Notes: generated by a model not told the origin, from the sequence alone. DNA of 64,000 bases from Bradyrhizobium sp. CCGUVB4N (GCF_024199945.1 NZ_JANADP010000001.1:248001-312000), one strand, 5' to 3'; positions 9,941 to 20,508 are shown, counted from the first letter of the stretch. Made by a program: numbers and translations.

Positions 9941-11242
9941 TTACTGGAGCGCTTCGCCGTGCTGCGAGATATCGAGCCCCTCGAGCTCGTGCTCGCGCGA
10001 CACGCGCAAGGGCACGAACAGGCCGACCAGCTTGAGCAGAATGAAGCTCACCCCCGCCGACCAGACGAAAGTGACGGCGACGCCGTAGAGCTGGATCAGC
10101 AATTGCTGCGGATGGCCCTCGAGCAGGCCGGCGGTGCCGCCGATCGCGCTGGTCGCGAACACGCCGGCGAGCAGCGTGCCGGTCAGTCCGCCGATGCCGT
10201 GGACGCCGAACACGTCGAGCGAATCGTCGTAATTGAAGCGGTGCTTCAACCAGGTGCAGGCCCAATAGCAAATCCCGCCTGCGGCGATGCCGATGACGAT
10301 GCCGTGCCACGGCGCGACGAAGCCGGACGCCGGCGTGATGGTGCCGAGGCCTGCCACCGCGCCCGAGATCATGCCGAGCACGGAAGGCTTGCGCCGCGTC
10401 GACCATTCGATCGCGCCCCAGGTCAACGCGCCGGAGCAGGCCGCCAGATGTGTCGCGATGATCGCCATGACCGCGCGCGAATTCGCAGCACCGGCCGAGC
10501 CGCCGTTGAAGCCAAACCAGCCGACCCACAGCAGGCCGGTGCCCATCACCGCGAGCGAGAGATCGAACGGCGAGAGATTTTCAGTGCCGTAGCCGTGACG
10601 GCGCCCCATCACCTTCGCGGCGACGAGGCCACCGGTGCCGGCCGACAGATGCACGACGAGACCGCCGGCGAAATCCAGCACGCCCATGCTGTTGAGGAAG
10701 CCGCCGCCCCACACCCAATGCGCCAGCGGAATGTAGACGAAGATGAACCAGGCGACGGAGAACAGCAGATAGGCGGAGAACCGCATCCGGTCGGCGACCG
10801 AGCCCGCGACCAGCGCCACCGTGATGATCGCAAACGTCATCTGGTAGAGCATGAACAGCGCTTCCGGGATCGTCTTCGCCGCCGGGTTGACGCTGTCCAT
10901 GGTCATGCCGGCGAGAAACCAGCGGTCGAGCGAGCCGAGCCACGGGCCGTCGCCGACGAAGCACAGCGAATAGCCGAACGCGACCCAGAGAATGGAGATG
11001 ATCGTCACCGCGGCGAGGCTCTGCGCCATGGTCGCGAGCACGTTCTTCTTGCGGACCATGCCGGAATAGAACAGCGCGAGCCCCGGGATCGTCATCATCA
11101 GCACCAGCGCGGTGGCGACGATCATCCAGGCGGTGTCGGCGGTGTTGATCTCGCCCGTCGCGGCGCGCGCCGGCGAAGCCATGACCAAAGCAAATCCGAT
11201 CGGCGCAGCCACAGCGGCTACGCGGCGCAACAATCCCGCCAT
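9941..11242 (-). CDS. amtB: Ammonium transporter AmtB (copy 2)
   Basis: Second Amt-family channel, 433 aa from ATG at 11242, which has GGGGGA six bases upstream. A signal peptide ends near SPARA. Family signatures are TIPGLALFYSGMVRKKN, HWVWGGGF, VHLSAGTGGLVAA and LDVFGVHGIGGLTG. It lacks the Ala/Lys-rich loop insert of copy 1 and differs clearly from it, so it is an old paralogue rather than a recent duplicate. Its glnK lies upstream but is separated by 229 bases carrying a large inverted repeat. The two genes may therefore be less tightly coupled than in copy 1. Confidence 0.95.
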   Translation of the reverse strand: MAGLLRRVAAVAAPIGFALVMASPARAATGEINTADTAWMIVATALVLMMTIPGLALFYSGMVRKKNVLATMAQSLAAVTIISILWVAFGYSLCFVGDGPWLGSLDRWFLAGMTMDSVNPAAKTIPEALFMLYQMTFAIITVALVAGSVADRMRFSAYLLFSVAWFIFVYIPLAHWVWGGGFLNSMGVLDFAGGLVVHLSAGTGGLVAAKVMGRRHGYGTENLSPFDLSLAVMGTGLLWVGWFGFNGGSAGAANSRAVMAIIATHLAACSGALTWGAIEWSTRRKPSVLGMISGAVAGLGTITPASGFVAPWHGIVIGIAAGGICYWACTWLKHRFNYDDSLDVFGVHGIGGLTGTLLAGVFATSAIGGTAGLLEGHPQQLLIQLYGVAVTFVWSAGVSFILLKLVGLFVPLRVSREHELEGLDISQHGEALQ

Positions 11243-11348
11243 GTCATTTCCCCCGGCATGTAGATGATGACGCACACTGTGGCGTCGTTGCCCGGTGTGT
11301 CTCGAAGAAGAAAGAGCCAGTCGCAACTGCGTTCCAAGAACTCCGCCC

Positions 11349-11451
11349 CTCATCCTGAGGAGCGCGCTTGCGCGCGTCTCGAAGGATGGCCACGGGCGAG
11401 AGCTGGGCCTTCATGGTTCGAGACGCGCGTTCCGCGCTCCTCAGGATGAGG
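11349..11451. repeat. Interspersed inverted repeat (type C) between glnK and amtB
   Basis: Outer arms cctcatcctgaggagcgcg (11349-11367) and its exact complement (11433-11451) are 19-base perfect matches. Inner arms gcgcgtctcgaa (11372-11383) and ttcgagacgcgc (11417-11428) also pair perfectly. The transcript would fold into a long stem between the glnK and amtB coding regions. Elements starting 'ctcatcctgaggagc' are abundant between genes in Bradyrhizobium-like genomes. Confidence 0.85.
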
Positions 11452-11471
11452 GTCTCGTAACGCATTCGAAA

Positions 11472-12995
<1,524 letters not shown>

Positions 12996-13859
12996 TCAGC
13001 TCCGCCGCTCGCGCACGGAGCCTTCCTGGGCCACGGACGCCACCAGCGTGCCGTCGGGCTTGAAGATCGAGCCGCGGGTCAGGCCGCGGCCACCTTGCGC
13101 GCTCGGCGAATCCTGCGCGTAGAGCAGCCATTCGTCGGCGCGGAACGGGCGGTGAAACCACATCGCGTGGTCGAGGCTCGCCGGCATCATGCGCTTGTCG
13201 AACAGCGTGCGGCCATAGCGCGCCATGATCGCATCGAGCAGCGAGAAGTCCGAGGCATAGGCGAGTGCGCACATGTGCAGCGCCGGATCGTCCGGCAGCG
13301 TAGCCGCCGTCTTGATCCAGACATGGATACGGCCGTCCTCGATCTTCTGGCCGAAGTAGCGGCCGAGCTCGACCGGGCGCAGCTCGATCGGGCGATCCGA
13401 TTCGTAGTAGCGGCGGATGAAGTCCGGCATCTCGCGGAACATCGGCTGCTTCGCCACCTCCTCCGCCGTGAGCTTTTCCGGCGGTGGCACGTCGGGCATC
13501 TTCTCCTGGTGGTCGAACGCGGTCGCTTCCTCGGCATGGAATGACACCATGATCGAGAAGATCGCGTTGCCGTGCTGGATCGCGGTGACGCGGCGGGTCG
13601 AATAGCTCTTGCCGTCGCGCAGCCGTTCGACCTGGTAGATGATCGGGATCTGCGGATCGCCCGGCAGGATGAAATAGCAATGCAGCGAATGCGGCAGCCG
13701 ACCCTCGACGGTGCGGCAGGCCGCGACCATCGCCTGTCCGATCACCTGCCCGCCGAACACCCGCTGCCAGCTCGTCTTCGGGCTGTTGCCGCGGAACAAA
13801 TTCACCTCGAGCTGCTCGAGGTCGAGGATCGAGATCAGGTCGATCAGGCTCTTGGACAT
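12996..13859 (-). CDS. tesB: Acyl-CoA thioesterase II
   Basis: Double hot-dog thioesterase that hydrolyses acyl-CoA to free fatty acid and CoA. From the ATG at 13859 it has 287 aa, the usual TesB length. Signatures include WQRVFGGQVIGQAMVAA near the N-terminus, SLHCYFILPGDPQIPI and SLDHAMWFHRPFRADEWLLY near residue 240 (the second hot-dog, with the catalytic Asp). ATGs at 13877 and 13883 would add 6-8 residues. It is transcribed divergently from the UbiH-like gene. Confidence 0.93.
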   Translation of the reverse strand: MSKSLIDLISILDLEQLEVNLFRGNSPKTSWQRVFGGQVIGQAMVAACRTVEGRLPHSLHCYFILPGDPQIPIIYQVERLRDGKSYSTRRVTAIQHGNAIFSIMVSFHAEEATAFDHQEKMPDVPPPEKLTAEEVAKQPMFREMPDFIRRYYESDRPIELRPVELGRYFGQKIEDGRIHVWIKTAATLPDDPALHMCALAYASDFSLLDAIMARYGRTLFDKRMMPASLDHAMWFHRPFRADEWLLYAQDSPSAQGGRGLTRGSIFKPDGTLVASVAQEGSVRERRS

Positions 13860-13997
13860 GGAATTCAGCTTTCGCATCGTCATCCCAGCTTCGCTGCTCC
13901 GGAATGACACAATGGGGGCGTTCCGCCCTTGTTTCACCGCACTGTTTCGCCCACCTCAAGTCTGCTAGCAAGACCAAGAGTTGGCCGGGAATTTGGT

Positions 13998-15215
13998 ATG
14001 TCACAGAATAGCATAGTCATTGGCGGCGGCGCGTTCGCGGGCCTGGCGCTCGCACTTGCCTTGCGCCAGGGGCTCGGACCCGAGATCCCAGTCATCGTCG
14101 CCGACCCTGCGCTTGCCACACGGCCGAGCCGCGATCCCCGCGCCACCGCGATCGTTGCGGCCTGCCGCCGCCTGTTCGAGGCGCTCGGCGCCTGGGACGA
14201 CGTCAAGGCCGAGGTTCAGCCGATCCTCGACATGGTCGTCACCGATTCCAAGCTCGAGGACGCCACCCGCCCGGCATTCCTGAATTTCGCCGGCGACGTC
14301 GCGCCCGGCGAGCCCTTTGCGCATATGGTCGAGAACCGCCGCCTGATCGATGCGCTGGTCGTCCGCGCCGAAGCTGAAGGGATCGATCTCCGCGCGACGA
14401 TTGTTGCGTCCTACGACGCGAGCGCCGATGGCGTCGACGTGACGCTCGGCGACGGCAGCAAGATTGCCGCGAGCCTGCTGGTCGCGGCCGATGGCGCGAA
14501 GTCGAAGCTGCGCGAGCGTGCCGGCATCGCCACCCATGGCTGGGAATACGATCAATCCGGCATCGTCGTCACCGTCGGCCACGAGCGCGATCACGACGGC
14601 CGTGCCGAAGAGCACTTTTTGCCCGCGGGCCCCTTTGCGATCCTGCCGCTCGCAGGGAAGCGATCGTCGCTGGTGTGGACGGAGCGCCGAGCAGAGGCCG
14701 CGCGCATCATTGCGCTCAGCGACGAAGAGTTTCACGGCGAGCTCGAACGCCGTTTTGGTTTGCATCTCGGCGAGATCAAGGCGCTCGACAAGCCGCGTGC
14801 GTTTCCGCTGTCCTATTTCGTCGCGCGCTCCTTCGTCGCCGAGCGCCTCGCGCTGGTCGGCGATTCCGCCCACGTCATTCACCCGATCGCGGGGCAAGGC
14901 CTCAACATGGGGCTGAAGGATGTCGCAGCCTTGGCCGAAGTCGTGGTCGATGCCGCGCGGCTCGGCATGGATCTCGGCGGCGCCGATGTGCTCGAGCGCT
15001 ATCAGCGCTGGCGTCGCTTCGACACCATGGCGATGGGGGTTGCCACCAACTCGCTGAACTTCCTGTTCTCCAACCAGTCGACGCTGTTGCGCACGGTGCG
15101 CGATATCGGCCTCGGTATCGTCGACCGCACCCCGCCGCTGAAGAATCTGTTCATCCGCCAGGCGGCGGGTTTGACGGGCGAGATTCCGAAGTTGCTGAAG
15201 GGCGAGGCGCTGTAG
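13998..15215 (+). CDS. FAD-dependent ubiquinone-biosynthesis hydroxylase (UbiH/VisC family)
   Basis: 405-aa flavin monooxygenase of the UbiH/UbiF/VisC family, which hydroxylates the ubiquinone ring. It has the N-terminal dinucleotide fold VIGGGAFAGLALALAL, the second FAD motif ALVGDSAHVIHPIAGQGLN near residue 290, and the middle LLVAADGAKSKLRE (DG motif). The start at 13998 gives MSQNSIVIGGG, typical of the family. Which ring position it modifies cannot be told from sequence, so no exact ubi letter is given. Confidence 0.9.
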   Translation: MSQNSIVIGGGAFAGLALALALRQGLGPEIPVIVADPALATRPSRDPRATAIVAACRRLFEALGAWDDVKAEVQPILDMVVTDSKLEDATRPAFLNFAGDVAPGEPFAHMVENRRLIDALVVRAEAEGIDLRATIVASYDASADGVDVTLGDGSKIAASLLVAADGAKSKLRERAGIATHGWEYDQSGIVVTVGHERDHDGRAEEHFLPAGPFAILPLAGKRSSLVWTERRAEAARIIALSDEEFHGELERRFGLHLGEIKALDKPRAFPLSYFVARSFVAERLALVGDSAHVIHPIAGQGLNMGLKDVAALAEVVVDAARLGMDLGGADVLERYQRWRRFDTMAMGVATNSLNFLFSNQSTLLRTVRDIGLGIVDRTPPLKNLFIRQAAGLTGEIPKLLKGEAL

Positions 15216-15229
15216 GGAGCTCCCTCCTC

Positions 15230-15381
15230 GTCGTCCCGGACAAGCGAAGCGCAGATCCGGGACCCATACGCCGCAGCAAGAGTTTTGCGAATATTCGGAG
15301 TCACCAGCTTCGCCCCGAACCACGCCCTGTGGTTATGGGTCCCGGCCCCCCGTGCGCAATTGCGCACTAGGCCGGGACGAC
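15230..15381. repeat. Interspersed inverted repeat, type A copy 1
   Basis: Ends gtcgtcccgg and ccgggacgac are complementary, and the inner gggacccata pairs with tatgggtccc. The same family recurs at 29322-29461, 38774-38914 and, more divergent, 45790-45924. It fills the gap after the UbiH-like gene. Confidence 0.8.
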
Positions 15382-15424
15382 AGCGAGAGTGTTGCGACGC
15401 TATCGCGTAAATCTCGCGCCGGTC

Positions 15425-15622
15425 TCAATCGATCTTCCGCGCCTCTTCCGGCAGCATGATCGGGATGCCGTCGCGGATCGGATAAGCGAGTTTTGCGGAC
15501 CGCGAGATCAGCTCCTGCTTGGCCGCGTCGAATTCCAGCGGGCCCTTGGTCAGCGGGCAGACCAGGATCTCCAGCAGTTTGGGATCGACGCTGGCTTCGG
15601 GACGTTCGGTGGGCGTGTTCAT
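15425..15622 (-). CDS. Trm112-like (UPF0434) protein
   Basis: 65-aa protein of the Trm112/UPF0434 family. The core is [17 protein letters not shown] followed by [25 protein letters not shown]. Eukaryotic Trm112 is an activating partner of methyltransferases; the bacterial role is less clear. It has a single Cys rather than a full zinc site. It is a common small conserved gene in alphaproteobacteria. Confidence 0.88.
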   Translation of the reverse strand: MNTPTERPEASVDPKLLEILVCPLTKGPLEFDAAKQELISRSAKLAYPIRDGIPIMLPEEARKID

Positions 15623-15680
15623 CGTGGTCTCCGGCGATCGGCTGCCTGTAGCATAGAATAATTCGCCCGCCCATCGCGGG

Positions 15681-16211
15681 CTAGGCCGAGACCATCCGCT
15701 GGATCTCGTCGAGCAGGCCCTGCAGACGTGCGGCCGGCACCGGCGCAGCCGAGAGCGCGTAGCCCAAAAACGTCCAGTACAGGATCTGCGCGCGCGCCTG
15801 CGCGCTTGAGGCGGGGAATCCGCGTCGTTGCAGCAGGGCCTCGATATAGTCGAGCCTGCGGCGGTCGATGGCGCGGACGGCCGCCTGCGCCGCCGGATCG
15901 AACGCCGCCCAGTTGCGCACCGCGCGCTCCAGATCGAGCCGGGCGCCGAAGGTCCGGCGCAGCAGCGCCGTCAGCGGCTCGTCGCTGTCGGCCTCGACGC
16001 GCGCGATGATCTCCTCGGCGGCGATCTCGCGCCAGCGCTTCAGAACGGCCGCGTGGAACGCGCCGAGATCGGCAAAATGCCAGTAAAAGCTGCCGCGGGA
16101 GACGCCCATGGCTTTTGCCAATGGATCGGCCTTCAGCGCGGTAAAGCCGCTCCTGGTGAGTGCCTTGAGGCCCTGGCTGATCCAGTCGTCGGCGGAAAGC
16201 TGGTCGGTCAT
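15681..16211 (-). CDS. TetR-family repressor
   Basis: 176-aa TetR-type regulator. The helix-turn-helix lies at residues 26-50 ([23 protein letters not shown]), and the rest is an alpha-helical ligand domain. The ATG at 16211 fits the family better than the long upstream extension. It is divergent from a small membrane protein, and the 90 bases between them hold two related palindromes, so it very likely represses both genes. The ligand is unknown. Confidence 0.9.
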   Translation of the reverse strand: MTDQLSADDWISQGLKALTRSGFTALKADPLAKAMGVSRGSFYWHFADLGAFHAAVLKRWREIAAEEIIARVEADSDEPLTALLRRTFGARLDLERAVRNWAAFDPAAQAAVRAIDRRRLDYIEALLQRRGFPASSAQARAQILYWTFLGYALSAAPVPAARLQGLLDEIQRMVSA

Positions 16212-16230
16212 GTCGGGTTCCGAAGTCGGG

Positions 16231-16248
16231 CCATACACTAGTGTATTG
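16231..16248. promoter_or_regulatory. TetR operator 1
   Basis: ccatacactagtgtattg contains the perfect palindrome atacactagtgtat (16233-16246). It lies directly upstream of a TTGACA -35 element and 20 bases from the TetR start. Confidence 0.7.
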
Positions 16249-16274
16249 ACAGGCGGCAGGCCAGCCTCTATCTC
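16246..16274 (+). promoter_or_regulatory. Promoter of the small membrane protein gene
   Basis: Consensus -35 TTGACA (16246-16251), a 17-base spacer and -10 TATCTC (16269-16274). Transcription would begin near 16281, inside operator 2. Confidence 0.55.
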
Positions 16275-16275
16275 A

Positions 16276-16293
16276 CCATACACAGATGTATGG
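16276..16293. promoter_or_regulatory. TetR operator 2
   Basis: ccatacacagatgtatgg has 7-base arms (ccataca/tgtatgg) around four bases and resembles operator 1. It covers the predicted transcription start and touches the GGAGG ribosome-binding site of the downstream gene. Confidence 0.65.
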
Positions 16294-16301
16294 AGGCTTC
16301 G

Positions 16302-16652
16302 ATGCGTGATCTCTTGCTCCAGTGCGCCGGAATCCTCGCCATCGTGGTGGCCGTCATCCATGGCGTCCTCGGCGAGACCAAGGTTTTCCCCCGCGCCACG
16401 ATCGAGCCGCCGCGGCTCCGCACCCTGATCCGCCTGGTTTGGCAGGCTTCGACCGTCGCCTGGATCGGCTGCGGCGTGCTCCTGATCGCGACGCCCTGGA
16501 TGGACTCCGCGCCGGCGCGCCGCTGGATCGTCCTCACCATGATCTGCGTGTTCGGCTTCTCCGCCTGCGCCAATGCATGGGCGACGCGTGGCCGGCATTT
16601 CGGCTGGATGGCGCTGAGCGTGGTCGTGGCGATGGCGGTGGCCGGCTACTGA
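16302..16652 (+). CDS. Small four-helix membrane protein, TetR-controlled
   Basis: 116-aa protein with about four predicted membrane helices (LLQCAGILAIVVAVIHGVLG, WQASTVAWIGCGVLLIA, WIVLTMICVFGFSACANAWA and a C-terminal helix). I chose ATG at 16302 because GGAGG lies five bases upstream; the ATG at 16290 would place that ribosome-binding site inside the gene. I do not recognise a characterised function. Its divergent TetR gene and the two operators suggest that it is induced by a small molecule. Confidence 0.75.
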   Translation: MRDLLLQCAGILAIVVAVIHGVLGETKVFPRATIEPPRLRTLIRLVWQASTVAWIGCGVLLIATPWMDSAPARRWIVLTMICVFGFSACANAWATRGRHFGWMALSVVVAMAVAGY

Positions 16653-16859
16653 GGGCGGTGCGGAATTGCAGCCCGTCGAATCCGTGAGACGTAAGGCCGC
16701 AGCGCGCCGCAAAACCCGCCCTGCCCTCGGACCGCGCTGATGTTTTGGCGACCGTTAGAATATCTCTAAGGCGTCGCGGCTCCGAACCCCGATTGACTTC
16801 ACCCTCTCCTTTGTTTCCTTCGGGCGCGCTTCGCGCACACGACAGAGGAGGAGACATTC

Positions 16860-17138
16860 GTGAGAGTCATTCGTGTTCTTGCCATCGCACTGACGGTCGG
16901 GATCGGCATGGGGTCGACGGCGATGGCCGACGGTTTCAAGAACTGCACCAAGCTCGACAAGGCGTCGTGGAAGCCGGCGAGCGAAGCCGAAGCCAAGGCC
17001 AAGGCACTGGGCTACGAAGTGCGCCGCTCCAAGATCGAAGGCTCGTGCTATGAGGTCTACGGCGTCAAGGAAGGCAAGCTCTACGAGCTGTTCTACAGCC
17101 CGGAAGATCTCAGCCTGAAGCACACGATCGCCAAGTAG
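16860..17138 (+). CDS. Secreted PepSY-like protein
   Basis: 92-aa exported protein starting at GTG with an AGGAGG eight bases upstream. A signal peptide (VIRVLAIALTVGIGMGSTAMA) is followed by a small PepSY-like domain (SEAEAKAKALGYEVRRSKIEGSCYEVYGVKEGK). Two cysteines could form a disulfide. The next gene, 16 bases on, encodes a cytochrome b membrane protein, and the same pairing is common in other bacteria. A role in periplasmic electron transfer with that protein is plausible. Confidence 0.8.
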   Translation: MRVIRVLAIALTVGIGMGSTAMADGFKNCTKLDKASWKPASEAEAKAKALGYEVRRSKIEGSCYEVYGVKEGKLYELFYSPEDLSLKHTIAK

Positions 17139-17154
17139 GCCTCTGCGCCAAAGG

Positions 17155-17757
17155 GTGGTCAAGGGTGGTCCCGGCTTGAACGACAAAGCGCTGCGAGAGA
17201 CGCGCGGGGTGTCCGACCGACGCCCCGCGGATCGGACGGTGGCGGTCTGGGACCTTCCGCTGCGGCTCTGGCACTGGGCGCTCGCGGCCAGTGTCCTGGC
17301 CGCGTGGTTCACGCCCACCGTCTACGACAGCCTTCACCGCATCGTCGGCTACACCGTCATCGGGCTTTTGGCGTTCCGCCTGGTCTGGGGATTTTGGGGC
17401 AGCCGCTATGCGCGCTTTCGCATGATCGGCGTCAGGCTTCGCGCTGCGCCCAACTATCTCTGGAATCTGCGTCGCGGCATTACCGGCCGCTACATCGGGC
17501 TCAATCCCGCCGGCACGTTGATGCTGGTCGCGCTGCTGCTGTCGCTCACCGTCTCGGCGATCACGGGCGCCCTGTCGGTGACCGTCACCTTCTTCGGCGT
17601 CTGGTGGATCGAGGACACCCACGCTTACGCATCCGACGCCGCGATCGTCCTGGTCGTGCTGCACATCGTCGGCGTGGTCGCGATGGGCCTGCTTCAGCGC
17701 GAAAATCTGATCCGCGCGATGATCACGGGCCGCAAGCGCATCCGAAACCGTCCTTAG
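17155..17757 (+). CDS. Cytochrome b561-type membrane protein
   Basis: 200-aa di-heme cytochrome b of the Ni,Fe-hydrogenase b-subunit/b561 group. The first helix region reads VWDLPLRLWHWALAASVLAAW, with other candidate heme histidines in LHRIVGY, DTHAYASD and VLHIVGVV, over four predicted helices. The start is uncertain: GTG at 17155 sits in a direct repeat (aagggtggtc twice), and a TTG at 17176 is possible. It probably passes electrons across the membrane with the upstream PepSY protein; its real partner is unknown. Confidence 0.82.
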   Translation: MVKGGPGLNDKALRETRGVSDRRPADRTVAVWDLPLRLWHWALAASVLAAWFTPTVYDSLHRIVGYTVIGLLAFRLVWGFWGSRYARFRMIGVRLRAAPNYLWNLRRGITGRYIGLNPAGTLMLVALLLSLTVSAITGALSVTVTFFGVWWIEDTHAYASDAAIVLVVLHIVGVVAMGLLQRENLIRAMITGRKRIRNRP

Positions 17758-17981
17758 GCGGAACGCGCAGCGTTCGAACGGATACAGCCGCGGGCTCACT
17801 CACCCGCGTAGTTTCACGGAACTCGCACTCTCTCTTATCCGCACAACTACTGGCAACGGACGCCATTTGCCGCGCAACGTTTACCTCGCGATAGGCATGC
17901 AACTGGGCATTGCGGAAAATTAACGCAGAGCAAGTCCGACCGGATCAATTCTCGGTAGTATTGACGAGGGAGCGATATTGC

Positions 17982-20495
17982 ATGTTCCGCGTTTTTAGCT
18001 GCCTGACGGCCGAGCACGATTGGCGGCTCGTTGTACTCGCTGGCCTGGTTTGCTTCGCTGCAAGCATTGTAGCCGTCAGCATCTTTCATCGTGCGATCGC
18101 GTCGCGCGCCTGGACGCGGCTGATCTGGATTGCGATCGCCGGTGCCGCCATCGGTTATGGAATCTGGGCCACGCATTTTGTCGCGATGCTCGCCTACGAA
18201 CCCGGCGTCCCGACCGGCTACGGCCTCGTTCTGACAGCGCTGTCGCTCGCTGTGGCGATGATCCTGACGTCGGGCGGCTTCGGAGTTGCCGTCAACAACT
18301 CGGGCCGCTGGCGCGCAGCTGCCGGTGGCGGCATCATCGGCGCCGGTATCGCAAGCATGCACTATATCGGCATGTGGGCCCTCGAAGTGCCGGGTCATGT
18401 GACCTGGTCGCCGGGACTGGTGCTGGTCTCGATCGGCCTCGGCATGGTCCTGGGTTACGCGGCCCTCGCGGTCGCCATGGGCCGCAAGGGCAAGCGGGCG
18501 ACCTTCGCCGCGGCGTTGCTGCTGACGCTCGCCATTGTGTCGCATCATTTCACGGCCATGGGAGCCGTGCAGATCGTTCCCGATCCGACGCTGGAAAACG
18601 ATGCATTGTCGCTTTCGCCGGCCTTCCTTGCCGTTGCAATTGCGGGTGTGGCCCTGTCGGTGCTCGGGATGAGCTTCGTCGGCGTCCTGGCGGATCGTCG
18701 CCTTGCGACCCGAACCAGCAGGTTCAGGGAAATCATCAGCGAACTTTCGCGCGCCAGGCAACAGGTGGAAGACTCGCAACGGGAAATCCAGGACCAGAAA
18801 CTCAGGCTGGATACGGCCATCAACAACATGGTCGAGGCGCTCTGCATGTTCGATGCGGAGAAGCGGCTGGTCGTCTGCAACGAGCGTTACGCCCGGCTCT
18901 ATGGATTGCCGCCGGAGCTGCTGAAAACCGGGACCCCGCACGCCGACATCATCAGGCATCGCGTCGTGACCGGCATCCTCAAGGGTGAAGCCAGCGAAGG
19001 CGCCGCCGAGCAATTCACGACGAAACTGGCCGCGTTGCCGTTCGATGCAGTCTCGAGCAGGATAGATGAGTTCGCGGATGGTCGGTTGATCTGCGTGACG
19101 CGACAGCCGATGGCCGGCGGCGGGTGGGTGGCCACGCATCTCGATGTGACCGAGCAACGCCGGTCCGAGGCCAAGATCACCCATATGGCGCAACACGACG
19201 CGCTGACCGATCTGCCGAATCGCGTGCTGCTCAGGGAACGGATGGAGCATGCGATTGCGGTGACGCGCAACGGCGGCCTCGATCTGGCCGTGCTCATGCT
19301 CGACCTCGACCGCTTCAAGGAAGTCAACGACACCCTCGGGCATCCGGCGGGCGATGCGCTGCTGCGCGCCGTCGCTGCGCGTCTGCGCGACTGCGTCACG
19401 GAAACCGCGTTGATTGCCCGGCTGGGCGGCGATGAGTTCGCCGTGATCGATTACGTGACCAACCCGGTCGTCGAGGCCGCCGCCCTGGCCGAGAACATCA
19501 GGAAGGCGCTTTGCGAACCCTTCGATCTCGACGATCACCGCGTCACGGTGGGTACCAGCATCGGCATTGCCATCGCGCCGCGCGATGGCGACGATTCCGA
19601 CGTGCTCATGAAGAGCGCGGATCTCGCCCTCTACTCGGCCAAGAGTGGTGGACGTGGCGCATTCCGCTTCTTCGAGCCGGAACTCGACGAGCTCATGCAT
19701 GCGCGGCGCAACCTAGAGCGCGACATGCGGGATGCGCTCGCCGGCCGCGAATTCGAGCTGCACTACCAGCCGTTCGTCGATACCGCGACCGGCGAGATCC
19801 GCGGCTTCGAGGCCCTGCTGCGCTGGCATCACCCGCGGCGAGGCCTGGTCATGCCCGGCGAATTCATTCCGCTCGCGGAGGAGGCCGGCTTGATCGTGCC
19901 GCTAGGAGAATGGATCCTGAGGACCGCATGTCGCGAGGCGGCCAAATGGCCAGCCCATCTCCGGATCGCCATCAACCTGTCTCCGGCCCAATTCAGGAGC
20001 AACGAGCTTGTCCCGGTCATCGTCGGCGCACTGGCGGGTTCGGGAGTTGCGCCACACCGGCTCGAGCTCGAGGTGACCGAGACGGTCATCATGCACGACA
20101 GCGAAGCCGTCTTCGCAGCACTTGGCCAGCTGCGCGAGCTCGGCGTGCGCGTAGCCCTGGATGATTTCGGCACCGGCTATTCATCGCTGAGCTTTCTGCA
20201 GAGATTCCCGTTCGACAAGATCAAGGTCGACCGCAGCTTCGTCAACGAACTGTCCAGCGCAAGCGCGGACGCGCATCATCTCGCGCGGGCGGTCGTTCGC
20301 TTCGCGGTCAGCCTCGGCAAGACGACGACCGCCGAAGGCGTCGAAACGAAGGAGCAGCTCGATATTCTCCGCGAGGAAGGCTGTGCCGAAACCCAGGGCT
20401 ATTATTTCAGCCGGCCGATGCCCGGATCCGGCGTCGCGAAAATCCTGAGGCGGGGTGCCAAGCGAGGTGACAAGGCAGCCGTCTGCGCGGCATGA
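17982..20495 (+). CDS. MHYT-PAS-GGDEF-EAL cyclic-di-GMP enzyme
   Basis: 837-aa inner-membrane signalling protein. Residues 1-240 form a seven-helix MHYT sensor with metal-ligand motifs ATHFVAMLAYEP, SMHYIGMWA and HHFTAMGA. A coiled coil near 245-275 leads to a PAS-like domain (about 280-390). The diguanylate cyclase domain has an intact RLGGDEFAVI, and the phosphodiesterase domain has FEALLRWHHP, INLSPAQFR and LDDFGTGYSSL, so both active sites look complete. The product inhibition site (RxxD just before GGDEF) is not in its usual position. ATG at 17982 was chosen because the MHYT helices begin right after it. Balance between making and degrading cyclic-di-GMP cannot be predicted. Confidence 0.93.
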   Translation: MFRVFSCLTAEHDWRLVVLAGLVCFAASIVAVSIFHRAIASRAWTRLIWIAIAGAAIGYGIWATHFVAMLAYEPGVPTGYGLVLTALSLAVAMILTSGGFGVAVNNSGRWRAAAGGGIIGAGIASMHYIGMWALEVPGHVTWSPGLVLVSIGLGMVLGYAALAVAMGRKGKRATFAAALLLTLAIVSHHFTAMGAVQIVPDPTLENDALSLSPAFLAVAIAGVALSVLGMSFVGVLADRRLATRTSRFREIISELSRARQQVEDSQREIQDQKLRLDTAINNMVEALCMFDAEKRLVVCNERYARLYGLPPELLKTGTPHADIIRHRVVTGILKGEASEGAAEQFTTKLAALPFDAVSSRIDEFADGRLICVTRQPMAGGGWVATHLDVTEQRRSEAKITHMAQHDALTDLPNRVLLRERMEHAIAVTRNGGLDLAVLMLDLDRFKEVNDTLGHPAGDALLRAVAARLRDCVTETALIARLGGDEFAVIDYVTNPVVEAAALAENIRKALCEPFDLDDHRVTVGTSIGIAIAPRDGDDSDVLMKSADLALYSAKSGGRGAFRFFEPELDELMHARRNLERDMRDALAGREFELHYQPFVDTATGEIRGFEALLRWHHPRRGLVMPGEFIPLAEEAGLIVPLGEWILRTACREAAKWPAHLRIAINLSPAQFRSNELVPVIVGALAGSGVAPHRLELEVTETVIMHDSEAVFAALGQLRELGVRVALDDFGTGYSSLSFLQRFPFDKIKVDRSFVNELSSASADAHHLARAVVRFAVSLGKTTTAEGVETKEQLDILREEGCAETQGYYFSRPMPGSGVAKILRRGAKRGDKAAVCAA

Positions 20496-20508
20496 ACCCT
20501 CGTATCCC

